5,836 bases of DNA from Methanosarcinales archaeon (GCA_003661125.1 QMVO01000121.1:1-5836); one strand, 5' to 3'; shown: positions 1-4,553, counted from the stretch's first letter. Numbers and translations: made by a program. Notes: generated by a model not told the origin, from the letters alone.

Positions 1-128
1 AGAAGAACGCTGTAAATTGTATCTCCATGGACAAAACCTGTAACAATCTCGTCGCCCTTATATTCTTTTATCCATGCAAGGAAGCGTAAGGTGCTATCAT
101 CCTCGTAAAAATACTTCGTTACTTTCAT
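1..128 (-). CDS. Hypothetical protein, N-terminal part only (runs off left edge)
   Basis: Forty-two codons are visible from an ATG at 128 to the window edge, with no stop; the protein begins MKVTKYFYEDDSTLRFLAWI. A weak Shine-Dalgarno (AGGAAG, 134-139) lies five bases before the ATG and overlaps the stop codon of the VWA gene, so the two genes are almost certainly on one message, 9 bases apart. The visible part alternates short hydrophobic stretches with acidic residues, as in a small soluble alpha/beta protein. I do not recognise the family. Its place directly after a ViaA-like gene makes it a possible partner, but the MoxR/RavA-type ATPase normally expected beside such genes is not recognisable in these 42 residues. 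Confidence 0.75.
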   Translation of the reverse strand, partial: MKVTKYFYEDDSTLRFLAWIKEYKGDEIVTGFVHGDTIYSVL

Positions 129-137
129 TTTTGCTTC

Positions 138-1601
138 CTAAAAAGAAGTAAACACCTCCCTCGCTGCGTCGAAGAAATCCTCAACCTCAACTATCTTGTC
201 GCTGAACTTCTTGAGTGTATGCGTGCCACCACCAATCTGAACTGATACGACTTTCGTGCCGGTTTTATCTTTGAACTCGCTGAAATCATCTTCAAACTTC
301 TGCGATATCCCCGCTTCACCATCTGTTATGAACAGTATGTCCGCTTTATTCTTGCTCTCTATTGCATTCATTGCATGTCTGAGCGGACTCTCAAAATCGG
401 TTCCACCGCCATAATTCGCTTCCGCAATCTCCACGATATCCTCTATATCGGGCGTGTGGTCGCGGTCAAATTCCTTCGTCATCTTTACCTTCTCACTGAA
501 CGTGATGAGTTCGTACGCACGCTTCTCCTTCACTGCGAGCGCCAGCGTGGCGAGCGCCACAGCCTTTGCCCATATCTCCTTCTCGCCACTCATACTGCCT
601 GAAAGATCAAGACATGTTACGATCGGTCCCTTGCCCTTCTCTTCTCGCTCCCGTAACGCATACTGGAGCAACTGCTTTTCACCGAATCTACGCAAAAAAT
701 CGAGCTTCAACACGGGATGCGGTAACTTCACCATCTCAGATGGTATCACCCGGTTGAGGTTATCACCGGTCTCAATACTGAATACCTCACTGCTCTGCTG
801 CTTGATTCGCTCACGTCGCGAAGCGACCATCAATCTCTTCATCCTGCCGAGCTCTCTGACAAGCTTAAATAGCTTCTGTGAATTCATCAGTTTCTCCGCG
901 AGTTTCATACGCTCCTCTGGCGGTACCTTCTTGAGACTGCTCGACTCCGAACCCCACGATAGCGCGTTCATCGAATGGTTCATCTCCGCCGTTCTCTCGG
1001 CTGATTTGTGCAGTGCCTGTGAAACGACAACTTGAGGAACTGATTGTTTGAGCTGCTGCACTGACTGCTGTATCTGGTTCTGTATCTGTGTTATCGCACT
1101 CTGTGCCTGCTGCACTTGCTTGCGGTCGCCCGATTGCTGTGCACGTGATAACTGCTGAATCGCCTTTGCGAGCTCGTCCTGTCGGTCTCGCAACTCATTG
1201 ATTTTATCTTTAATCTCCGGCTGTCTCTTCTCAAGCTCTTTTATGAGCTCGCCAGCGAACGATACGGTTGCAACCGCACTATTTACCTCGTCGAGTTGCG
1301 TTATCGCTCTGAGCTTATTATACTGTTCCGTTCGCATCGCCTTCGCGAGTATCTCTTTGTTTATCAAGCAATCCTCACGAATTTCTGTATCGTCGTAAAA
1401 CTTTGGTGAATACTTGTAAAAGGCGTTGAACGTGTCGAATAACAGATTCTTGAGTGTGGGGAAGTCGCCCCGTTCCGCATTCTGTAAACTCTCACTGTTC
1501 TCTCTGATGTCGTGATAGGTCATCTCGTCAAAACTATCGTGGATAATAGTCTGCTTGCTCCGCTCCCGTGAACGGAGTAAATCCTTTATGTTGAATCTCA
1601 T
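138..1601 (-). CDS. VWA-domain protein of the ViaA/COG2425 type
   Basis: This 487-residue protein is close in length to bacterial ViaA (about 480). Residues 1-115 are helical and charged. Residues 117-190 form a likely coiled coil whose second half is rich in glutamine. Residues 191-320 form a basic helical region ending in LLQYALREREEKGKGP, a run typical of the stretch just before the VWA domain in COG2425 proteins. The von Willebrand A domain spans about 327-487. Its metal-ion-dependent adhesion site is complete: D332, S334 and S336 (DLSGS), T401 (GGGTDF) and D427 (FITDGE). The family generally works with MoxR/RavA-type AAA+ ATPases in remodelling or assembling protein complexes, probably in the cytoplasm; no ATPase lies in this window. 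The start is supported by GGAGGT at 1609-1614, seven bases upstream. Assignment to the COG2425 superfamily is firm; equivalence to ViaA in function is inference. Confidence 0.88.
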   Translation of the reverse strand: MRFNIKDLLRSRERSKQTIIHDSFDEMTYHDIRENSESLQNAERGDFPTLKNLLFDTFNAFYKYSPKFYDDTEIREDCLINKEILAKAMRTEQYNKLRAITQLDEVNSAVATVSFAGELIKELEKRQPEIKDKINELRDRQDELAKAIQQLSRAQQSGDRKQVQQAQSAITQIQNQIQQSVQQLKQSVPQVVVSQALHKSAERTAEMNHSMNALSWGSESSSLKKVPPEERMKLAEKLMNSQKLFKLVRELGRMKRLMVASRRERIKQQSSEVFSIETGDNLNRVIPSEMVKLPHPVLKLDFLRRFGEKQLLQYALREREEKGKGPIVTCLDLSGSMSGEKEIWAKAVALATLALAVKEKRAYELITFSEKVKMTKEFDRDHTPDIEDIVEIAEANYGGGTDFESPLRHAMNAIESKNKADILFITDGEAGISQKFEDDFSEFKDKTGTKVVSVQIGGGTHTLKKFSDKIVEVEDFFDAAREVFTSF

Positions 1602-1608
1602 TTTTTAT

Positions 1609-1637
1609 ACCTCCAAAAAATAAAAAAAGGATTAGAA
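1609..1637 (-). promoter_or_regulatory. T-tract plus Shine-Dalgarno spacer before the VWA gene
   Basis: Read on the minus strand, this spacer runs from the stop codon (TAATCC) through a T-rich run (seven T, A, six T) straight into GGAGGT. A closely similar spacer stands before the 95-residue gene (1931-1960). Oligo-T on the non-template strand is the core of archaeal intrinsic termination, so this may attenuate read-through into the VWA gene; that role is inferred. Confidence 0.5.
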
Positions 1638-1919
1638 CCGAACCGCTTTCAGAAACGGGAATTTGCTGAGTGCACGCTTCGCTATACTGCCATCGGGTTT
1701 GATTGTAAATGAGCCCACATGTCGTCCCCACGGTCTGCCATCGAACGCGACACCACAAATTTTGTGAACACTTACCACTATTCTTCCGTCCTTGTACTCT
1801 TTGTTCGACGGTTCGCAGAAGTATTTTTCACCATCATACACGAGCAACCCCTTGTCGTTATGCATAGCAAAAATTTTCTCCATGGTTTGGTCTGCCTCTA
1901 CAGTACACGAGTATCCCAT
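1632..1919 (-). CDS. Hypothetical protein, 95 residues
   Basis: I do not recognise this protein. It starts MGYSCTVEADQTMEKIF and looks soluble and beta-rich, with three cysteines (C5, C35, C55) that do not form a CxxC pair. A glycine/aromatic segment (DGRPWGRHVGSFTIKPDG) in the second half resembles turns between beta strands, and the C-terminus is basic and hydrophobic (KRALSKFPFLKAVRF). The ATG is supported by GGAGGTGA (acctcc at 1931-1936 on the plus strand), eleven bases upstream. The gene lies 30 bases before the VWA gene and 35 bases after the 50-residue gene, all on one strand. A T-tract on each side could limit how tightly it is co-transcribed. Confidence 0.75.
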   Translation of the reverse strand: MGYSCTVEADQTMEKIFAMHNDKGLLVYDGEKYFCEPSNKEYKDGRIVVSVHKICGVAFDGRPWGRHVGSFTIKPDGSIAKRALSKFPFLKAVRF

Positions 1920-1960
1920 TTTTTCCTATCACCTCCAAAAAAATAAATAAAAGATTAATA
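1920..1960 (-). promoter_or_regulatory. T-tract plus Shine-Dalgarno spacer before the 95-residue gene
   Basis: On the minus strand this reads stop codon TAATCT, a T-rich run interrupted by two A, then GGAGGTGATAGGAAAAA and the ATG. The upstream half resembles the spacer at 1609-1637. The downstream half matches the leader of the coiled-coil gene (5108-5123, GGAGGTGAAAGGAAAAA). No TATA box fits between the T-tract and the start. Confidence 0.5.
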
Positions 1961-2107
1961 TTGCTTCTTCAGTATGAAAACTGTCTGACTGTCTCCATCA
2001 ACTTCAATCTCCACATTGGGGTCGTTTCCGTATTGTACAATCTCTTCAGGGGTAATTTCGTCAAACGGGACTTCCATTATCAGAATATTTCTCGGCGGTT
2101 TTTCCAT
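1955..2107 (-). CDS. Small acidic hypothetical protein, 50 residues
   Basis: A short open frame from ATG at 2107 to TAA at 1955, beginning MEKPPRNILIMEVPFDEITP and ending VFILKKQY. It is preceded by a good Shine-Dalgarno (GGAGGGAG on the minus strand, about 2116-2123) and sits neatly between its neighbours in the same direction, which makes it likely to be real despite its length. The residues alternate between hydrophobic and acidic (EVPFDEITPEE, NVEIEVDGDSQTVFIL), suggesting a small two- or three-strand beta fold. It has no membrane segment and no cysteines. Family and function are unknown. Confidence 0.65.
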   Translation of the reverse strand: MEKPPRNILIMEVPFDEITPEEIVQYGNDPNVEIEVDGDSQTVFILKKQY

Positions 2108-2146
2108 CAGTTTCTCTCCCTCCTAACATTTAACTTTCGCTTTGGT

Positions 2147-2251
2147 CTAATTGCGACGCAAGCGGGAATACAGATCCATCAACAACCACCCGAGCACTAT
2201 GCCCCCCAATAGCTCCAGTGCATATACTGCATATAAACATGCCTCATCCAT
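2147..2251 (-). CDS. Single-helix membrane microprotein, 34 residues
   Basis: An open frame from ATG at 2251 to TAG at 2147, beginning MDEACLYAVYALELLGGIVL. Residues 5-27 form one hydrophobic helix containing a GG pair. The ends are MDEA (acidic) and YSRLRRN (basic), so by the positive-inside rule the C-terminus should face the cytoplasm. The start is strongly supported by GGAGGTGA (2258-2265), eight bases upstream; a competing ATG at 2258 opens only four codons. Microproteins of this kind often regulate or stabilise a larger membrane partner; the COG2426 protein in this window is one candidate, but nothing shows this directly. Confidence 0.65.
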   Translation of the reverse strand: MDEACLYAVYALELLGGIVLGWLLMDLYSRLRRN

Positions 2252-2298
2252 CCCACATCACCTCCAACAAAAAAGTGCAGGGGTTTATTGCCCCTGCC
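2248..2298 (-). repeat. Copy 1 of duplicated hairpin/T-tract/Shine-Dalgarno module
   Basis: This segment matches 3807-3853 almost base for base: start codon, GGAGGTGATGTG leader, T6 tract and a G/C hairpin with TAA in its loop. The match stops at the start codon, and the two downstream proteins are unrelated, so the spacer was duplicated or reused independently of the coding sequence. Here the hairpin lies in the gap, and the upstream gene already ended at 2307. Confidence 0.7.
2269..2297 (-). terminator. GC hairpin followed by T6, terminator-like
   Basis: GCAGGGG (2277-2283) pairs perfectly with CCCCTGC (2291-2297) across a 7-base loop. On the minus strand the hairpin is followed by AC and six T (2274-2269), then at once by the Shine-Dalgarno of the 34-residue gene. 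It looks like an intrinsic terminator or attenuator behind the zinc-ribbon gene. Because no promoter fits after it, the downstream gene must depend on read-through or on a promoter inside the upstream genes. Confidence 0.55.
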
Positions 2299-2306
2299 TC
2301 CTAATC

Positions 2307-2498
2307 TCATAATCCTTCCACCCAATCTTCACCAGTCGCTCCGCATCGCGGACATTTTCCTTCCGCTTCTCCAGTAACACGGAATTCTGGCGCGCCATCT
2401 ATACCCCAGTCAAGGCAACCCCACTCATCATACCCGTATGGACCATATGGCGGAAAATCGTCTCCTTCCACGTATCCGCACCTCAAACACAGTTTCAT
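2307..2498 (-). CDS. Small zinc-ribbon protein, 63 residues
   Basis: Two CxxC knuckles, C4-x-x-C7-G and C49-P-x-C52-G, sit at the two ends of the protein as in rubredoxin-like or zinc-ribbon folds, so it very likely binds one zinc (or iron) ion. Between them is an aromatic, glycine- and acid-rich stretch (GDDFPPYGPYGYDEWGCLDW) that includes a fifth cysteine, C28. The protein is acidic overall, which argues against direct nucleic-acid binding and for a protein-contact role, though this is inference. It overlaps the upstream gene by ATGA at 2495-2498. Its Shine-Dalgarno, GGAGGTGAG (2511-2516 core), is encoded within the last codons of that gene, so the two are translationally coupled. Confidence 0.82.
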   Translation of the reverse strand: MKLCLRCGYVEGDDFPPYGPYGYDEWGCLDWGIDGAPEFRVTGEAEGKCPRCGATGEDWVEGL

Positions 2499-2707
2499 TC
2501 CTCTTTACTCACCTCCTCTATCACCATGATTGTTGTGCTTATCCTTATCCGCACCTGTTCCAATACCTCTGCTTTCGCTCTGTATGCTACCTCTTCATCA
2601 TGATCCGTTGTGTCTTTCGCCATGAAATTCGCTCTCTGCTCCTCCACTTCCACCCATGCTTTTAGACGCTCCAGCGCCCGTGTTACATGATCCGTTCCTA
2701 TTTTCAT
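2495..2707 (-). CDS. Helical hypothetical protein, 70 residues
   Basis: The protein begins MKIGTDHVTRALERLKAWVE and appears almost entirely alpha-helical, with charged heptad-like spacing through residues 8-60 (two helices, break near KDTTDHDEE). It has no cysteines and no membrane segment. The start at 2707 overlaps the stop of the preceding gene (ATGA). The Shine-Dalgarno core GGAGGT at 2717-2722 lies nine bases upstream, inside the preceding frame. Its own last codons (EEVSKEE) carry the Shine-Dalgarno of the zinc-ribbon gene. The family is not recognised; a small helical adaptor is a guess from composition only. Confidence 0.75.
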   Translation of the reverse strand: MKIGTDHVTRALERLKAWVEVEEQRANFMAKDTTDHDEEVAYRAKAEVLEQVRIRISTTIMVIEEVSKEE

Positions 2708-3345
2708 TCCTCGCTCACCTCCTTCACCACTATCTGCTCCACTGCCTTTTGGATAGCTTTATCAATATCGGGATTCCAGAGATCAAGAGAAAGTCCCGTG
2801 TCCTCCTCTTCTTCATACTTCGCTCTCCACTTTCCATCCTCCAGAAATGCCTGCACGAGAAATTCTTCACCGAATGTAGTATCACGTATCCTCGCAAATA
2901 GTGCATCCTCTGAATACTGATCTACCTCAAGCACTTCATAGGACACGGGCGAAGCAGACACACCTGCTTGGTGTGAGGAATTCGCCCTCTCACCTCCTCG
3001 CTTCTTTTCCGCTTCTCGGGGAGAGTGAGCGGGAGATAATCCCGCTCTCCCATCCGGTGTTTGCTCACGGGGTGCCGAAAGCGTCCCCTCGCCAATGTCA
3101 GCAGGAGGCGTGTCGGCTCCCGTGCGGGAACCCTCTCCAGCCGGGGTGGAGCGACCTTCAGAGCCCGGAGCTGGGGAAGCACCCCGGGGTGAATATCCTC
3201 CTGTGACGTAGCCCGATGGCGGTTGTCCGCCCTGGCTGAGGCTATTCAAGACTTGCGTTGCGAGCCCCGGCGCTCGCAAGCCCGCCGTTTTAACGGCGGG
3301 TTCTTGACATTCCTTATATTTTGCTATTCGCTCATTATTATTCAT
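2704..3345 (-). CDS. Hypothetical protein interrupted in frame by a mobile element (213 residues; 90 without the insert)
   Basis: The frame runs from ATG at 3345 (GAGGG four bases upstream) to TGA at 2704. Residues 1-12 (MNNNERIAKYKE) and 136-213 look like ordinary protein: an alpha/beta segment (YEVLEVDQYSEDALFARIRD), an acidic patch (KYEEEEDTG) and a C-terminal helix. Residues 13-135 are rich in Pro, Gly, Ser and Ala and are encoded by the antisense strand of the GC-rich element at 2940-3308. Removing 369 bases joins KYKE directly to YEVLEVDQ and gives a 90-residue product, matching its neighbours' sizes. The present product may be a protein with a long disordered linker, or a non-functional remnant that happens to be open. 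A TTG start at 3360 is possible but lacks its own Shine-Dalgarno. The family is unknown. The final codons (KEVSEE) contain the next gene's ribosome site. Confidence 0.68.
   Translation of the reverse strand: MNNNERIAKYKECQEPAVKTAGLRAPGLATQVLNSLSQGGQPPSGYVTGGYSPRGASPAPGSEGRSTPAGEGSRTGADTPPADIGEGTLSAPREQTPDGRAGLSPAHSPREAEKKRGGERANSSHQAGVSASPVSYEVLEVDQYSEDALFARIRDTTFGEEFLVQAFLEDGKWRAKYEEEEDTGLSLDLWNPDIDKAIQKAVEQIVVKEVSEE
2947..2987 (+). repeat. Left-end imperfect hairpin of the element
   Basis: The outer stem is 7 bp (2947-2953 with 2981-2987), then a symmetric 5x5 internal loop, an inner 6-bp stem (2959-2964 with 2970-2975) and a 5-base loop TGCTT. Hairpins with an internal irregularity are what single-strand HUH transposases of the TnpA(IS200) type recognise. 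Confidence 0.65.
3209..3308 (+). ncRNA. Possible relic of an omega-RNA (TnpB guide RNA) scaffold and right end
   Basis: Read on the plus strand, this stretch folds into consecutive stems. TAGCC (3209-3213) with GGCTA (3240-3244) encloses GGCGG-TTGT-CCGCC (3218-3231). Then come TTGCGAGC with GCTCGCAA (3258-3279) and CCCGCCGTT with AACGGCGGG (3281-3300). In IS605-group elements the TnpB guide RNA scaffold occupies just this 3' end, with the guide taken from the flank beyond the border. The structure is visible; transcription and guide-RNA identity are inference. Confidence 0.3.
3281..3300 (+). repeat. Right-end hairpin of the element
   Basis: CCCGCCGTT pairs with AACGGCGGG around a two-base TT (or a larger TTTTAA loop with a 7-bp stem). 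It lies eight bases inside TTGAC. The CAA at 3277-3279, just 5' of the stem, could pair with the TTG of the border, the kind of guide-to-cleavage-site contact known for IS608 and ISDra2. Confidence 0.6.
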
Positions 3346-3352
3346 TTTTCCC

Positions 3353-3589
3353 TCAATCAATTTTTATTTCTTTCTTTTTCTCTTTCTTTTTCAATATCGC
3401 CTCTGCCTTTTTCAGCACTTCTATCACATCCGATAGCTCATCAGCGTGTATAACTATATACGGTCCCCTTTGCCCATCCTCTGTATAAGCTATTATGGAT
3501 ACACCTTTCCTTTCTATATCGATTTTCAAATATGTAGGCGCTGCTTTCTTCACTATTACGGGAAATGTTCCTTCTTTATTTTGTGTCAT
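3353..3589 (-). CDS. Small hypothetical protein with lysine-rich tail, 78 residues
   Basis: The protein begins MTQNKEGTFPVIVKKAAPTY. It has two or three likely beta strands (PVIVKK, TYLKIDIER, GVSIIAYTE, PYIVIHA), one amphipathic helix (DELSDVIEVLKKAEAILKKK) and a basic end (KKKEKKKEIKID). The start was chosen at ATG 3589 because AGGAGGCGG (3596-3604) lies eight bases upstream; an upstream GTG at 3613 would put that site inside the coding region. The stop overlaps the Shine-Dalgarno of the next gene. A beta-sheet-plus-helix layout with a basic tail recalls small nucleic-acid-binding folds such as PC4-like proteins, but no signature residue confirms this and I treat it as unknown. Confidence 0.72.
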   Translation of the reverse strand: MTQNKEGTFPVIVKKAAPTYLKIDIERKGVSIIAYTEDGQRGPYIVIHADELSDVIEVLKKAEAILKKKEKKKEIKID

Positions 3590-3597
3590 CTCGTTCC

Positions 3598-3603
3598 GCC
3601 TCC
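3598..3603 (-). promoter_or_regulatory. Shine-Dalgarno that fixes the start of the 78-residue gene at 3589
   Basis: On the minus strand GGAGGC directly follows the upstream stop codon and stands eight bases before ATG 3589. It rules against the longer GTG start at 3613. Confidence 0.7.
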
Positions 3604-3810
3604 TCATATCCACCCGAATGCTTTTCCAAGAAGAATACTTCTTACACCCCTCTCGTCAGCACTGCGTATCACTTTCCGCTCACCCTCTTCCTCAAAGACA
3701 AATGCGCCACCATGCTTGCTGATGTATTGTTTTGCTTCCTCTTTGCTCTTGAAAACTTTCCTTTGTGCTTCATCCAAATCTGTCCACCCATTTAGATATA
3801 TTCCTTCCAT
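3604..3810 (-). CDS. Hypothetical protein, 68 residues
   Basis: The protein begins MEGIYLNGWTDLDEAQRKVF. A basic helical segment KVFKSKEEAKQYISKHGG (residues 19-36) is followed by a beta strand AFVFEEEGERKVI and a glycine-containing hydrophobic end (SILLGKAFGWI). The pattern (aromatic strand, 'SKEEAKQYI' helix, 'GGAFVFEE' strand) suggests a compact alpha/beta fold, but I cannot name a family. ATG 3810 is preferred over GTG 3813 because it gives the same 8-base distance from GGAGGTGA (3819-3824 core) as the 34-residue gene, whose leader is a near-copy of this one. The gene is separated from the upstream gene by the hairpin and T6 module. Confidence 0.75.
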   Translation of the reverse strand: MEGIYLNGWTDLDEAQRKVFKSKEEAKQYISKHGGAFVFEEEGERKVIRSADERGVRSILLGKAFGWI

Positions 3811-3853
3811 CACACATCACCTCCAAAAAATGTGCAGGGGGTTATGCCCCCGC
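3807..3853 (-). repeat. Copy 2 of duplicated hairpin/T-tract/Shine-Dalgarno module
   Basis: This is the partner of 2248-2298. On the minus strand it consists of a G-rich arm holding the last codons of the upstream gene (GCGGGGGCATAA), the complementary C-run, TGCACA, T6, GGAGGTGATGTG and the start ATG. Compared with copy 1 it lacks three bases between T6 and the Shine-Dalgarno and differs at a few others. Confidence 0.7.
3825..3851 (-). terminator. GC hairpin and T6 overlapping the end of the upstream gene
   Basis: GGGGG (3837-3841) pairs with CCCCC (3847-3851) around TTATG, with weaker pairing outside. On the minus strand T6 (3830-3825) follows after a few bases. The stop codon of the 78-residue gene (3842-3844) is in the loop, so a terminating ribosome would melt the hairpin. 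This would link termination or read-through to translation. Confidence 0.5.
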
Positions 3854-4078
3854 CCCGCTCACCACGACCTCGATGAATTTTTCATCCTCACTGTCATCAT
3901 CAGCGTGGAAGCACTCGAAGACCTGATCGTGGATATCGAAAAAATCACTTTTGCGACTAATAATGTACGGCGCTTCATCATCCATATCCATATGTATCGC
4001 AATGCCCCACCCTTGATCCCAAAGTTCCATCAGCTCTCTGATATTCAATTTTTTCCCTACCAAATCTTTTGCCTTCAT
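3842..4078 (-). CDS. Acidic hypothetical protein, 78 residues
   Basis: The protein begins MKAKDLVGKKLNIRELMELW. A basic N-terminal helix with a leucine-rich face (residues 1-21) is followed by a beta segment (GWGIAIHMDMDDEAPYIIS) and a strongly acidic region (FHADDDSEDEKF) before a small hydrophobic end (IEVVVSGAGA). Such acidic small proteins are common in virus- or plasmid-derived gene clusters, where some mimic DNA or act as inhibitors, but no family signature supports this here. The start overlaps the preceding gene by ATGA (4075-4078), with GGAGGT (4088-4093) nine bases upstream inside that gene. The stop codon lies in a hairpin loop. Confidence 0.75.
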   Translation of the reverse strand: MKAKDLVGKKLNIRELMELWDQGWGIAIHMDMDDEAPYIISRKSDFFDIHDQVFECFHADDDSEDEKFIEVVVSGAGA

Positions 4079-4317
4079 TCTTCTCCCACCTCCTCAACCG
4101 GACTAACCCCAATCATCGGCACTGCAACTTTTCTCCCATTATCCAACTTAACATATATAGTTGGAAAGAATTCAGCAATCGAGCGTGCATATCGCTTGTA
4201 TGTTACAACTCCTTCGCCCTGCACGCTACTCGTAGATACAACCACTCGCTGACCTCGCGGAAACTTCCTCTTCGCTTCTTCATTGTTCTCCTTTACGCAC
4301 TCTAATATTATGCTCAT
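4075..4317 (-). CDS. Hypothetical protein with SH3-like beta segment, 80 residues
   Basis: The protein begins MSIILECVKENNEEAKRKFP. After a charged N-terminal helix (1-18), residues 20-70 carry a glycine-punctuated strand pattern: GQRVVVSTSSVQGEGVVTYK, then TIYVKLDNGRKVAVP. This order (entry G-x-x-V-V-V, a turn with G-x-G, and a closing K-L-D-N-G-R-K hairpin) resembles small SH3-like or KOW-type barrels found in nucleic-acid-binding and chaperone proteins. The fold call is inference from pattern only. The start overlaps the preceding stop by one base (TAATG at 4317), with GGAGGT at 4327-4332. The last codons (EEVGEE) carry the next Shine-Dalgarno. Confidence 0.76.
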   Translation of the reverse strand: MSIILECVKENNEEAKRKFPRGQRVVVSTSSVQGEGVVTYKRYARSIAEFFPTIYVKLDNGRKVAVPMIGVSPVEEVGEE

Positions 4318-4553
4318 TATTCTTCCACCTCCTTTATTCTCACCCCTCCTCCATGTCTTACCTTCGTTATTCTTTTCAATACTTCCGCTCTCGCTCTTAC
4401 TATTTCATCATCTCCTACTATTCTGACCCACATATCATCTATACGTCTCTGACCTATTATCGTGTCTTCTCTATCAAACCAGTCCCGTATCGCTAAATTG
4501 AGTATTGGTTCGGGTATCTCACTCAAATCCGCTATGTTCGCATATATCTTCAT
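4317..4553 (-). CDS. Hypothetical protein, 78 residues
   Basis: The protein begins MKIYANIADLSEIPEPILNL. It appears to have a mixed fold: strand KIYANI, helix SEIPEPILNLAIRDWFDRE, a middle strand (DMWVRIVG) and a helix (DDEIVRARAEVLKRITKV) ending in a basic turn (RHGGGVRIKEVEE). It has no cysteines and no membrane segment, and I do not recognise the family. The start overlaps the coiled-coil gene by ATGA (4550-4553), with the GGAGGT core at 4563-4568 nine bases upstream. Its own C-terminal codons KEVEE encode the next ribosome site, and its stop shares a base with the next start. Confidence 0.76.
   Translation of the reverse strand: MKIYANIADLSEIPEPILNLAIRDWFDREDTIIGQRRIDDMWVRIVGDDEIVRARAEVLKRITKVRHGGGVRIKEVEE

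Larger units (their letters stand above)
2940..3308 (+). mobile_element. Non-autonomous IS200/IS605-type element, 369 bp
   Basis: This segment is visibly richer in G and C than its surroundings and full of hairpins. The left border follows TTCAT (2935-2939). Seven bases in begins an imperfect hairpin: GGGCGAA (2947-2953) pairs with TTCGCCC (2981-2987), with an inner CACACC/GGTGTG stem and a 5x5 internal loop. At the right, CCCGCCGTT/AACGGCGGG (3281-3300) is followed eight bases later by the border TTGAC (3304-3308). Subterminal hairpins, no terminal inverted repeats, no target duplication and TTNAN-like border motifs are hallmarks of this family. No TnpA or TnpB frame is recognisable, so it is a MITE-like or internally deleted derivative. 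The right border could shift by one base because A2940 equals A3309. Border placement is supported by frame restoration of the host gene; family assignment from memory of motifs is inference. Confidence 0.6.

Noticed and set aside
454..1035. A 193-codon open frame on the plus strand
   Set aside because: It is wholly antisense to the VWA gene, whose domain motifs are unmistakable. It is a shadow of that gene's codon bias.
1920..1960. T/A-rich spacer considered as an archaeal TATA-box promoter
   Set aside because: A transcription start about 25 bases downstream would fall at or after the start codon, losing the Shine-Dalgarno. The sequence reads better as a T-tract.
2922..3182. An 86-codon minus-strand frame within the mobile element
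   Set aside because: It is in a different frame from the host gene, lies almost wholly inside the GC-rich element and has a composition typical of a shadow. The host frame spans the whole region without a stop.
2901..3206. Plus-strand frame ending ...GKHPGVNILL, considered as a TnpB C-terminal fragment
   Set aside because: No zinc-finger cysteines or RuvC-like catalytic motif can be seen, and it begins outside the element. At most its tail is a relic of tnpB coding sequence; I do not annotate it as a gene.
3346..3360. TTG start at 3360 for the interrupted gene
   Set aside because: It is a rare start codon with no ribosome site, while ATG 3345 has GAGGG just upstream.
3590..3613. GTG start at 3613 for the lysine-tailed gene
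   Set aside because: This would place the strong AGGAGGCGG inside the coding sequence. ATG 3589 has ideal spacing from it.
2248..3853. Repeated hairpin modules considered as a CRISPR-like array
   Set aside because: There are only two copies, 1.5 kb apart, each tied to a gene start, with no regular spacers and no cas genes.
3446..4252. A 268-codon open frame on the plus strand
   Set aside because: It runs antisense across four well-supported minus-strand genes with good ribosome sites. Its product is rich in Ser, Leu, Pro, His and Phe, as expected of a shadow frame, and it has no Shine-Dalgarno.
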